The notes beneath the pieces were generated by a model. It saw nothing but the letters and a program-made list of their open reading frames with translations. It did no database searches and was not told the origin of the DNA. DNA of 9,109 nucleotides from Verrucomicrobiales bacterium (GTDB lineage: Bacteria; Verrucomicrobiota; Verrucomicrobiia; Limisphaerales; UBA1100). Positions 1 through 6,293 of this stretch are shown piece by piece (positions within the stretch are counted from its first letter, which is position 1; each line of letters opens with the position of its first letter). The position numbers were made by a program, and so were the translations under genes. The stretch covers positions 16,969 through 26,077 of the forward strand of contig PBFV01000011.1 of assembly GCA_002718935.1 (NCBI GenBank), in the 5' to 3' direction.

Positions 1-762
1 GCCGCGCTGGGCCTCACCGGGCTCATCGCCGGCATTACCCATCTGTACCACGCGCACATCAAGTTGGTAATCCCCAAGCGTGGCCTCGCGGCGGTCGGTT
101 CGTTTTTTTCGCTCATTGCCACGCTTAGCATTGGCTTGGCTCTGTGGCACGGCTACCAGACGCACGTGGGGTTGCCCACGGAAAATGCCAATGAAGCGTT
201 TAACCGCGTTGATCAGCTCGCCGGCATCATGAAAAAGGGCGAGGACATTGCCAATGGCGACGGCTCCGGCGGTTTGGATGAAAAAACCCGCGGCCTAGCC
301 GAAAACCTCCTTGGCAGCACGCTGGACCCCATCACGCAATTGATGACCGAAGATTACCTCAACCGCCGGGCGCCCAATGTGGAGCTCTACACCGCCCTCG
401 GCGGCAGCTACTCCATCGAGAACGCCCGCAACACCCGCGTGCTTGTCATGGTTTTCAGCTCCGCCAGCCCCGCCTGCAAACGCGCCGTGGCCCCCCTCAA
501 CGCCTTGCGCGCGGAAGTGGCCCGTGGCGAATTGCTCATCCTCGCTGTCAGCAATGAAAAGCCCGCGCCCGTCGAGGCCTTCATGAAATCTACCGGCGCC
601 AAATTCCCCGTCGGCAATGCCTCCTTTATGCCGGAACCCTATTCGGCGGCATTATCGAAACCCGCCTATTTCGTCATCGACCGCCAAGGCTTCATGGAAT
701 CCATCAAGACCGGCGTGCAATCGCTCGATCAATTGCGGCGACTCGCCCGGAAAAAGCCGTGA
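1..762 (+). CDS. Membrane-anchored thioredoxin-like protein with degenerate SPAC active site (5' partial)
   Basis: The frame is open from base 1 to the TGA at 760-762, so the N-terminus lies outside the window; 253 residues are visible. A TTG at position 64 is an internal codon and not a convincing start. Residues 1-15 and about 28-52 are hydrophobic and look like the last membrane helices. A spacer follows, then a C-terminal thioredoxin/TlpA-like domain from about residue 125: a beta strand (VLVMVFSS), the active-site position SPAC (residues 156-159), an amphipathic helix, and a later KPAYFVIDRQGF strand that matches the usual cis-Pro/'P-x-x-F-x-I-D-x-x-G' region. The usual WCxxC reads ASPAC here, so the first (nucleophilic) Cys is lost and ordinary dithiol exchange is unlikely. 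The missing part could be a VKOR- or MauE/DoxX-like membrane domain, which cannot be decided here. It is convergent with the kinase-etherase gene, 32 bp away. Confidence 0.7.
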   Translation, partial: AALGLTGLIAGITHLYHAHIKLVIPKRGLAAVGSFFSLIATLSIGLALWHGYQTHVGLPTENANEAFNRVDQLAGIMKKGEDIANGDGSGGLDEKTRGLAENLLGSTLDPITQLMTEDYLNRRAPNVELYTALGGSYSIENARNTRVLVMVFSSASPACKRAVAPLNALRAEVARGELLILAVSNEKPAPVEAFMKSTGAKFPVGNASFMPEPYSAALSKPAYFVIDRQGFMESIKTGVQSLDQLRRLARKKP

Positions 763-794
763 GCGGCAAGGAGAGGGGGAGGCGCTTTAACACT

Positions 795-2609
795 TCAACG
801 CCCCAAACGCTTCAAGGCCTTTTTCACCATCCACCCATCAGCCTGCAACGCTGCTTCCGCCGTGGCGGCATCCGCTTCGGTCAACGTCATAACAATCCGC
901 ACGGCGCGTTCGCGGAGTTTTTCATTTTTCGGATCCACATCCACCATCAGGTTGCCGGCCACTTTGCCCAGATGCACCATGGCGAGGGTGGTGATACAGT
1001 TGAGGATCAGCTTGGTCGCCGTGCCGGCTTTCAAGCGGGTTGAGCCGGTGAGCACTTCCGGACCGATGGCCGGGGCGAGGATGAGCTGCGGCACGCCGCC
1101 ACGGCGTTTCATGGCGGGATTAAAACAAACAAGCGCCGTTCGCGCGCCGCGTTGAGCCGCCATTTCCATGGCGCCCCACACAAAGGGCGTGCGGCCACTG
1201 GCCGCGATGCCGATCACCACGTCGCGTTTGCCCACGCCACGAAACTGAATGGCGCGGGCACCCGCTGCGGGATCGTCCTCCGCCCCTTCGACAGGCTGCG
1301 TCAACGCCTGCGGCCCGCCGGCAATGATGCCCTGCACCTGCTCCGGTTTCGCACGAAAGGTGGGCGGACATTCGCTGGCATCCAGCACCCCCAACCGCCC
1401 ACTGGTGCCGGCGCCCACGTAAAACAATCGGCCGCCTTCCGCCAACGCCTTGGCCACCCAGCCGGCCAGGCGGGCAATCATCTTGGCTTCCGCTCGCACG
1501 GCCTTGGCTGCACGTTGTTCCTCGGTGAGCATCAGGTCGACGGCGTCCGGCATTGAGAGCCGGTCAAGGTTCATCGAGCGCGGATTACGCAGTTCGGTGG
1601 GAGAGAGATTGTGTTGCCTTTGCTGACTCCGAGGTTTGGCTCTTCCTTTTGTCGCCCGATTTTTTTTGGAAGGACGAGCCGGCGCTTCAGTTTTTTCAAT
1701 CAACAGAGTTGCCAAGGAAATTGCCCCCCAAACGGCGTCGTGCTTTTGAGTTTGCACTTTGGCCTTCGGCCAACGCTTCAAAATGGCGGCGCGGATTTTC
1801 CGGGCAAAAGCTGGCTGGCCGCGCAACACGCCACCGGACAAAACGAACGTCACCGCCTCGGTTTGATCGGCCAGTTTGCGGGCGCAGTTCACGGCGTCCT
1901 TGGCGAGCATGCCGGCGGCCCCTTCCAGAATGTCGCGCGCAATGCGGTCGCGCAGTTTGGCAGCCGCGAACACTTCTGGTGCCAGTTCGGCTACGGCGTG
2001 TTTATCGGCATCGGCAATCCAGTCGATCAACTCATCCGGTTCATTGGTGCCGGTGGTCCTGAGCAGCCGCTCGCCCAGCCGGCTCCACGTGCCGTCGCGG
2101 TCAAAATAAAACACGCACGCCTTCAAGGCTCGCAGGCCGATTTCAAATCCACTGCCCTTGTCGCCGAGGATATGTCCCCAGCCGCCCATCTTCGCCGTGC
2201 GCCCATCCGCTGCTTTGCCGAAGCAACACGAGCCGGTGCCGGAAAGGACTAGGACTGCCGCACTATTGAAATCTGCCAAAGCGATCTCCAAATCATGCGT
2301 CACGTGGCACGGCGTGCCTTTCCATACCTTCTCCACTGCCGTTTGGACACGGGTGCGATCCTTGGCGTTGCGGGCGCCGGCCAGACCTAAGCCAATGGCG
2401 GTAGGTTTTTCAAACTGCTTGGCGATGTTGCGAAACAGCCGCACCAATGCGCGGTCGTCGAGCAACCGTACATTGCCCGGGCCAAAGGAGGCGCGGTGGA
2501 TTTCACGTCCGCGCGAATCGGCCAGTAGCGCAGTAGTGCGCGTGCCACCGCCCTCGATGCCAAGCGTGATCGGGCGTTCAAATGATTGCGTGCGTTGCGA
2601 ATTCGCCAC
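795..2609 (-). CDS. murQ: Bifunctional BadF/BadG-family MurNAc/GlcNAc kinase - MurNAc-6-phosphate etherase (MurK-MurQ fusion)
   Basis: This 604-residue protein carries two enzymes. Residues about 13-305 are an ASKHA-fold sugar kinase of the BadF/BadG/BcrA/BcrD family: phosphate-1 loop around GIEGGGTRTT (17-26), phosphate-2 LSGTGS (122-127), GGWGHILGDKGSG (142-154) and adenosine motif LSGGV (257-261). A basic linker rich in Lys, Arg and Gln (about 306-334) follows. Residues about 335-604 are MurQ, a SIS-domain lyase that cleaves the lactyl ether of MurNAc-6-phosphate to GlcNAc-6-phosphate and D-lactate. Its signatures are GAGTSGRLGVLDASECPPTF (399-418), VEGAEDD (440-446), IAASGRTPF (468-476), GPEVLTGSTRLKAGT (516-530) and GNLMVDV (552-558). 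The Glu of SEC (413) and of VEGAE correspond to glutamates reported as important in E. coli MurQ. By family the kinase resembles clostridial MurK, not AnmK, so MurNAc and/or GlcNAc is the expected substrate. The start is GTG at 2609: an in-frame stop lies just upstream, no ATG follows before the kinase motif, and no Shine-Dalgarno is visible. No transporter or regulator gene adjoins it. Confidence 0.95.
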   Translation of the reverse strand: MANSQRTQSFERPITLGIEGGGTRTTALLADSRGREIHRASFGPGNVRLLDDRALVRLFRNIAKQFEKPTAIGLGLAGARNAKDRTRVQTAVEKVWKGTPCHVTHDLEIALADFNSAAVLVLSGTGSCCFGKAADGRTAKMGGWGHILGDKGSGFEIGLRALKACVFYFDRDGTWSRLGERLLRTTGTNEPDELIDWIADADKHAVAELAPEVFAAAKLRDRIARDILEGAAGMLAKDAVNCARKLADQTEAVTFVLSGGVLRGQPAFARKIRAAILKRWPKAKVQTQKHDAVWGAISLATLLIEKTEAPARPSKKNRATKGRAKPRSQQRQHNLSPTELRNPRSMNLDRLSMPDAVDLMLTEEQRAAKAVRAEAKMIARLAGWVAKALAEGGRLFYVGAGTSGRLGVLDASECPPTFRAKPEQVQGIIAGGPQALTQPVEGAEDDPAAGARAIQFRGVGKRDVVIGIAASGRTPFVWGAMEMAAQRGARTALVCFNPAMKRRGGVPQLILAPAIGPEVLTGSTRLKAGTATKLILNCITTLAMVHLGKVAGNLMVDVDPKNEKLRERAVRIVMTLTEADAATAEAALQADGWMVKKALKRLGR

Positions 2610-2710
2610 AGGCGGAGTCTGCGCAGTCAGTCACGCATAGCGCAAGTCTCCTATGGAGTATCGGTAAGCCTGCACTTGGTTTCGATTTGAATCTGCGTTA
2701 TTTCAACCCC
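2610..2710. other. Divergent intergenic spacer between the kinase-etherase gene and the 80-aa gene
   Basis: This spacer of about 100 bp must hold the start signals for both the leftward kinase-etherase gene and the rightward small gene plus mnmE. I see no convincing -35/-10 pair on either strand and no Shine-Dalgarno before either start. Two small inverted repeats are present, TGCGC (2620-2624) with GCGCA (2640-2644) and CTCC-TAT-GGAG (2648-2658), but both are short enough to be chance. Confidence 0.4.
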
Positions 2711-2953
2711 ATGACCGAGACCGAACAGGCCATCCTCGATACCTTGCTGGAATTGGAGGACGCCGTGGCGCAGGTGAACGCTGAGCCCAAGCCGGATCTG
2801 GTAGGGCTGTTTGGGCGGCTCGACGATTTGACCGCCCAGCTGCCGCGCGGCACCTCCCCGGATTTGCTGCATTACATGCACAAGAAAAGTTACCAGAAAG
2901 CCCGGCTGTTTTTGCAGGGACAGAATCCGGAGCAGGGCGCCTGCCCGCATTAA
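2711..2953 (+). CDS. Small hypothetical protein upstream of mnmE (80 aa)
   Basis: I do not recognise a named family. The 80-residue product is acidic and probably helical in its first half (TEQAILDTLLELEDAVAQVN), followed by a short helix (LVGLFGRLDDLTAQL), a turn with Pro and Gly, and a basic/aromatic stretch HYMHKKSYQKARLFLQG (about residues 54-70). It ends in CPH. There is no signal peptide or membrane segment, so it is likely cytosolic. The ATG at 2711 is preferred: the frame stays open upstream to 2582, but that part would overlap the opposing kinase gene and has low-complexity, non-conserved-looking sequence. No clear Shine-Dalgarno precedes it. The stop lies 6 bp before the mnmE ATG, so the two are very likely co-transcribed. 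The HKKSY-KARLFL pattern resembles small proteins I associate with Verrucomicrobia, but that is memory and not a search result. Confidence 0.75.
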   Translation: MTETEQAILDTLLELEDAVAQVNAEPKPDLVGLFGRLDDLTAQLPRGTSPDLLHYMHKKSYQKARLFLQGQNPEQGACPH

Positions 2954-2959
2954 ACCGCC

Positions 2960-4321
2960 ATGATCGACGACACCATTGCCGCTATTGCTACGCCGCTAGG
3001 TGAAGGCGCGCTGGCGGTCATCCGCCTTTCGGGCAATGACGCTATGGTGGTGGCCGACCGGTGTTTTCGGCCCGCTGGAATGAACTCCGCCAAACCCACC
3101 GAAGCCACTTCGCACACCATCCACTACGGGCACATTGTTGATGCGGACAACCGTCCGGTGGATGAAGTGCTGCTTGCTGTGATGCGTGCGCCAAGGACAT
3201 TTACGGCTGAAGATGCCGTGGAGATCACCTGCCACGGCGGCATGGTGGCCAGTCAGGCGGTGCTGCAAACCGTGCTGGCCGCCGGCGCGCGTAGTGCCTT
3301 GCCGGGGGAATTTACGCGGCGCGCGTTTATCAATGGCCGCATTGATCTCGCACAGGCCGAGGCCGTGAGCGATGTGATTCATGCCCGCACCGATCTCGCC
3401 TTGGCCGCCGCCAATGAACAACTCGCCGGCAAACTCAGTCAACGCATTCAAACCCTGCGCGATGAGCTGATGCAAACCCTCGCGCACATCGAAGCGCACA
3501 TCGATTTTCCGGATGAAGACATCGCGCCCGACACGCACACCCAACTCACCGGCCGGATCGAGAGTGGACTGGAGTTCATTGACGAACTCCTCGCCACCGC
3601 CAACGAAGGCCGCATTCTGCGCCGCGGCATTCGCGCCGCCCTCATCGGCCGCCCTAACGCCGGCAAATCCAGCCTGCTCAATCAACTGCTCGGGCACGAT
3701 CGCGCTATCGTCACCGCCACCGCCGGCACCACGCGCGATACCATTGAAGAAACCGCCAACATTCGCGGCATTCCCGTGGTGTTCATCGATACCGCCGGCC
3801 TGCGGGAAGCCGCCGACGCCATCGAGGCCGAAGGCATCCGGCGCAGCCACGAGAGCATGGCTCAGGCCGAACTAATCCTGCACGTGCTCGACGCCACCGA
3901 ACCGTTGACCGATGAAGACCAAAAATACCTCGACCAATTCGCCGACCGCCAACGCCTCATCATCGCCAACAAGATCGATCAGCCAGCCGCCGGCGAAATG
4001 GATTTTGACTGCATCACGACCAGCGCCACCGAAGGCACCGGCATCGAGGAGCTAAAAGTTGCCATTCGCGCCACCGTGTGGTCCGGTGAAATCCGTGCCG
4101 ACATGCTGCCAGCCATGATCAACGCCCGTCATCAGGACGCCCTTTGCCGCGCGCGCACCGGCCTGGCCAACAGCCTGGCTGGCATGCAATCCGACGCCAC
4201 CCTCGAACTCATTGCCATGGACCTCCGCATCGCCACCAACGCCATCGGCGAAGTCGTCGGCCAAACCGCCACCGAGGATCTGCTCGACCAGATTTTCGGT
4301 CAGTTTTGTATTGGAAAATAG
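2960..4321 (+). CDS. mnmE: tRNA uridine-5-carboxymethylaminomethyl(34) synthesis GTPase MnmE
   Basis: MnmE, with MnmG, installs the (carboxymethyl)aminomethyl group at C5 of the wobble uridine of tRNAs reading two-fold degenerate codons; it is cytosolic and dimeric. At 453 residues it is the usual full length. The N-terminal tetrahydrofolate-binding domain (about 1-118) starts with DTIAAIATPLGEGALAVIRLSG and includes ITCHGG (89-94) and GEFTRRAFINGRIDLAQAEA (116-135). The helical domain carries an inserted G domain: G1 GRPNAGKS (230-237), with the Asn at 232 that in E. coli coordinates K+; G2 region TAGTTRDT (254-261); G3 DTAG (277-280); G4 NKID (337-340); G5 around TSAT (354-357). The C-terminus is FCIGK, the conserved Cys-containing tail. 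All key residues are present. ATG at 2960 is the natural start. No mnmG, rnpA or yidC is seen nearby, so the gene is apart from its classic partners. Confidence 0.98.
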   Translation: MIDDTIAAIATPLGEGALAVIRLSGNDAMVVADRCFRPAGMNSAKPTEATSHTIHYGHIVDADNRPVDEVLLAVMRAPRTFTAEDAVEITCHGGMVASQAVLQTVLAAGARSALPGEFTRRAFINGRIDLAQAEAVSDVIHARTDLALAAANEQLAGKLSQRIQTLRDELMQTLAHIEAHIDFPDEDIAPDTHTQLTGRIESGLEFIDELLATANEGRILRRGIRAALIGRPNAGKSSLLNQLLGHDRAIVTATAGTTRDTIEETANIRGIPVVFIDTAGLREAADAIEAEGIRRSHESMAQAELILHVLDATEPLTDEDQKYLDQFADRQRLIIANKIDQPAAGEMDFDCITTSATEGTGIEELKVAIRATVWSGEIRADMLPAMINARHQDALCRARTGLANSLAGMQSDATLELIAMDLRIATNAIGEVVGQTATEDLLDQIFGQFCIGK

Positions 4322-4342
4322 ATGAATGGACTGAATAGCCCC

Positions 4343-4381
4343 GTCAAATCCATTGACAGAATTCGGTGCGCAACGAATAGT
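4343..4381 (+). promoter_or_regulatory. Possible sigma70-type promoter with overlapping palindrome, upstream of the secreted-protein gene
   Basis: A perfect TTGACA at 4353-4358 is followed, after a 17-base spacer, by AATAGT at 4376-4381 (4 of 6 matches to TATAAT). A palindrome GTCAA-N5-TTGAC (4343-4357) covers most of the -35 box and could be an operator. If the promoter is used, transcription would begin at about 4388, only a few bases before the ATG at 4392, which would make the mRNA essentially leaderless and put the GAGG at 4384-4387 outside it. The two readings conflict, so confidence is low. Confidence 0.3.
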
Positions 4382-4391
4382 CCGAGGACAG

Positions 4392-5144
4392 ATGAGGCAA
4401 AAGTGTTCATGGATCACAGCTACAGCGGCCATCGCACTGGCAGTCTGTGCTCTGCCTGCACAAGCACAAACACTGGTGGGCGCATTGGGCGCGGCGAGTA
4501 TAGCGTCCGGTTTGCAGGGCATTGGCAGTAACGCTGCGGCCATTGGTCACGGGGCAGTCAATAATCTTGGCGGGCGGCAGCCCGCACCCGCAGTGCCTAC
4601 CGTTGCCAGCGGCACGGCCAGCACGCGCCCGGCTACCACCGGCGGAACCGCAACCACTGCACGACCAGCTCCGGTAACAAACAATCGACCGACTCCGGCT
4701 ACCACGCCCACTAGGCCCGCCACCCAACCGGCGGCTCCGACAACTCCGGCTCGGCCAGCTGCCACGCCAGCTACGCCGCGGCCTACCGGTGGCACGAACA
4801 ATACCGGTGGTACGAACAATACCGGTGGCACGAACAATACCGGCACAAACGGAAATGCAACGACCGGCACTGGTGGCAGTAATAGCACACAAACCAGCGG
4901 CGGCACACCTGGCCGGGGGGCGGGGTACACCGCGAATTTAACAAATAACGGTTATGGCCGCGGTGTCCGTGGTGGGGCTGCCAGCGGAAGCCTTGGTGGC
5001 CGCAGCATTACGCCGCTTCGACCGGTCTTCAATGCGACCGCCCTTGGCCAAACACTACGCGATGCTCGCATCAACATCCGCATGGGCTTCGCCAATATCT
5101 CCTCCTCCACCCCTGCCGCTGGTAACGCCACCGCGCGACAATAA
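4392..5144 (+). CDS. Secreted low-complexity Thr/Pro/Ala/Gly-rich protein (hypothetical)
   Basis: No known family is recognised. The preferred start is ATG 4392, with GAGG at 4384-4387 in Shine-Dalgarno position; the frame also opens at a TTG at 4353, but that would put 13 extra residues in front of a good signal peptide. Residues 1-25 are a typical Sec signal (MRQK, hydrophobic core, LPAQA then QT). Residues about 26-45 are Gly/Ala/Ser-rich; 45-130 are Pro/Thr/Ala-rich and disordered; 132-149 are three perfect TGGTNN repeats; about 150-215 are Gly/Asn/Thr/Ser-rich; and the last 40 or so residues (RSITPLRPVFNATALGQTLRDARINIRMGF) are the only part that looks able to fold. No lipobox, membrane anchor or LPxTG/PEP sorting motif is visible. 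The length is 250 residues. It is probably an exported surface or matrix-type protein, and its function is unknown. The gene is convergent with the GYF_2 gene. Confidence 0.75.
   Translation: MRQKCSWITATAAIALAVCALPAQAQTLVGALGAASIASGLQGIGSNAAAIGHGAVNNLGGRQPAPAVPTVASGTASTRPATTGGTATTARPAPVTNNRPTPATTPTRPATQPAAPTTPARPAATPATPRPTGGTNNTGGTNNTGGTNNTGTNGNATTGTGGSNSTQTSGGTPGRGAGYTANLTNNGYGRGVRGGAASGSLGGRSITPLRPVFNATALGQTLRDARINIRMGFANISSSTPAAGNATARQ
4785..4838 (+). repeat. 18-bp tandem repeat, 3 copies (coding, TGGTNN)
   Basis: The unit ACCGGTGGCACGAACAAT occurs three times head to tail (4785-4802, 4803-4820, 4821-4838). The middle copy differs only by GGT for GGC, which is synonymous. A partial fourth copy (ACCGGC followed by ACAAACGGAAAT) trails off from 4839. 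Each unit encodes Thr-Gly-Gly-Thr-Asn-Asn, in frame, so copy-number change by slippage would lengthen or shorten the secreted protein without breaking it. Confidence 0.95.
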
Positions 5145-5153
5145 ATTCAAAAG

Positions 5154-6293
5154 CTACCGTCGCATCAGGCGCGTGAGTAAATCGCTGGCCGTAAAAGGAA
5201 ACACCAGCAGTATCCCCAACGTCAAAGCCGTTTGCTTAATCGTCTTAACGAGTGGAACAATTATTAATTGGGTAGTGCCACTAAAATCTACCTCATTGAC
5301 TTTGAATGCTGCGTACACATCGTGCAGAAGTTTCAGGGCTAAAAACACGACAAAACTTCCAGTTACCAGTTTGAGGGACAGCATCATTAACGAGGCAACC
5401 TGATTTGCGGGTTTCTTCCATGTGTTCATACAACAAATAACCCCACCAGCAATCTGCATTCCCATTAATAACAAGATGGAGATGGCCAGAAATGTGTGAT
5501 GGCCAAACAATTTGAAGACATTTACTAGGGGTACGCCGCCACCTTTTCCAGGTGCTAGCCAAAACAAGATCAGGAATCCAGCTCCCACCAGAGTAAGTAT
5601 GTAAGCTGGGAGGTTGGCTGGTCGCATATGCCGGGTGCGACACCCCATGACTAGGCATAACCACCCCGGCACAAAGAGGTCCATCGTTCCCATGCCATTG
5701 GCTACTTGCGTGATGGCTCCGTTGTGATCTGCTCCGATAAGGAAGCACAACGTGGACAAGCCCAAGACCACGCCGCACCGTACGGGATCTTTAGTAGTCT
5801 TCGCCATCGAGACAGCTGTTATACCTACAATTAGCGGCCACAACATGGTCACAACTTGAGTGAATTTCGCGCCCGAAAATTTGAAATTGGGGAATTCAAT
5901 ACCAAGTGATGCTCCGTCCCCCGATAGCTTTCGGACGATGATTGGGAATATCGCGCCGACAATCAAAAGGATGCCAATATGCATCAGGTTAGTGGACTTA
6001 ATATCTTCTTCTTCGTGGGGAGAATATGTAATGGGCCCGGCGGGTTGGCCGGCGGGAGCGGCGGGCTTGGGGGAGGGGGCACCGGGGCCGGGTGGCGGCG
6101 GCGGGGCATCGGGAGCAGCGGCGATGCCGAGAACTTCGGGGAGCGGCTTCCAGCTATCAGCGCCTTCGTGCCACGCGAGGTCGGTGACCTTGAGCTGGCC
6201 GTCATTGAGAAATTTCCGGGCTGTTTCCTCCGGGTACGGCCCGAACTGCTCGCCCTTGCGGGTGATATGAATCTTGCGCGACTCGCCGGACAT
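5154..6293 (-). CDS. GYF_2 (DUF4339) domain multi-pass membrane protein
   Basis: The 379-residue product starts with a GYF_2 domain (about residues 6-57): KIHITRKGEQFGPYPEETAR, then LNDGQLKVTDLAWHEGADSW and KPLPEVL. This fold is common at the N-terminus of membrane proteins in Verrucomicrobia and Planctomycetes and is thought to bind proline-rich peptides. A Pro/Ala/Gly linker (about 60-90, PDAPPPPPGPGAPSPKPAAP) follows. The rest is mostly hydrophobic, with about eight predicted helices near residues 103-120, 147-163, 172-187, 204-218, 229-246, 267-288, 301-323 and 341-366, and a basic C-terminus (TRLMRR). The membrane part matches no family I can name; its role is unknown. The start is the ATG at 6293, right before the GYF_2 domain; no Shine-Dalgarno is visible. 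The linker DNA is extremely GC-rich whereas the membrane part is AT-richer than its neighbours. The stop is 9 bp from that of the convergent secreted-protein gene. Confidence 0.85.
   Translation of the reverse strand: MSGESRKIHITRKGEQFGPYPEETARKFLNDGQLKVTDLAWHEGADSWKPLPEVLGIAAAPDAPPPPPGPGAPSPKPAAPAGQPAGPITYSPHEEEDIKSTNLMHIGILLIVGAIFPIIVRKLSGDGASLGIEFPNFKFSGAKFTQVVTMLWPLIVGITAVSMAKTTKDPVRCGVVLGLSTLCFLIGADHNGAITQVANGMGTMDLFVPGWLCLVMGCRTRHMRPANLPAYILTLVGAGFLILFWLAPGKGGGVPLVNVFKLFGHHTFLAISILLLMGMQIAGGVICCMNTWKKPANQVASLMMLSLKLVTGSFVVFLALKLLHDVYAAFKVNEVDFSGTTQLIIVPLVKTIKQTALTLGILLVFPFTASDLLTRLMRR

Noticed and set aside
763..794. Possible bidirectional terminator between the convergent thioredoxin-like and kinase-etherase genes.
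   Set aside because: Only a 4-bp GGCG/CGCC pairing with a long loop and no T-run was found.
1611..2252. A 213-codon plus-strand frame opposite the kinase domain.
   Set aside because: It is antisense to well-conserved kinase motifs and shows no coherent domain.
2676..2703. Possible promoter TTGGTT-N16-TTATTT before the 80-residue gene.
   Set aside because: The -10 matches the consensus at only two positions; not better than chance.
2582..2710. Upstream in-frame extension of the 80-residue gene to an ATG at 2582.
   Set aside because: It would overlap the start of the opposing kinase gene and adds 43 residues with no conserved look; ATG 2711 gives a compact protein.
2996..3850. A 284-codon minus-strand frame inside mnmE.
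   Set aside because: It lies fully opposite the conserved GTPase gene, and its Gly/His/Ala-rich translation has no recognisable feature.
4785..4838. Regular short repeats considered as a CRISPR array.
   Set aside because: The 18-bp units abut with no spacers and are in frame within a coding sequence.
4547..4930. A minus-strand frame translating to a Val/Pro/Ala-rich repeat protein with a PPVLFV repeat.
   Set aside because: It is the antisense reading of the Thr/Gly/Asn repeat. The plus frame has a signal peptide, a Shine-Dalgarno and a full-length reading frame.
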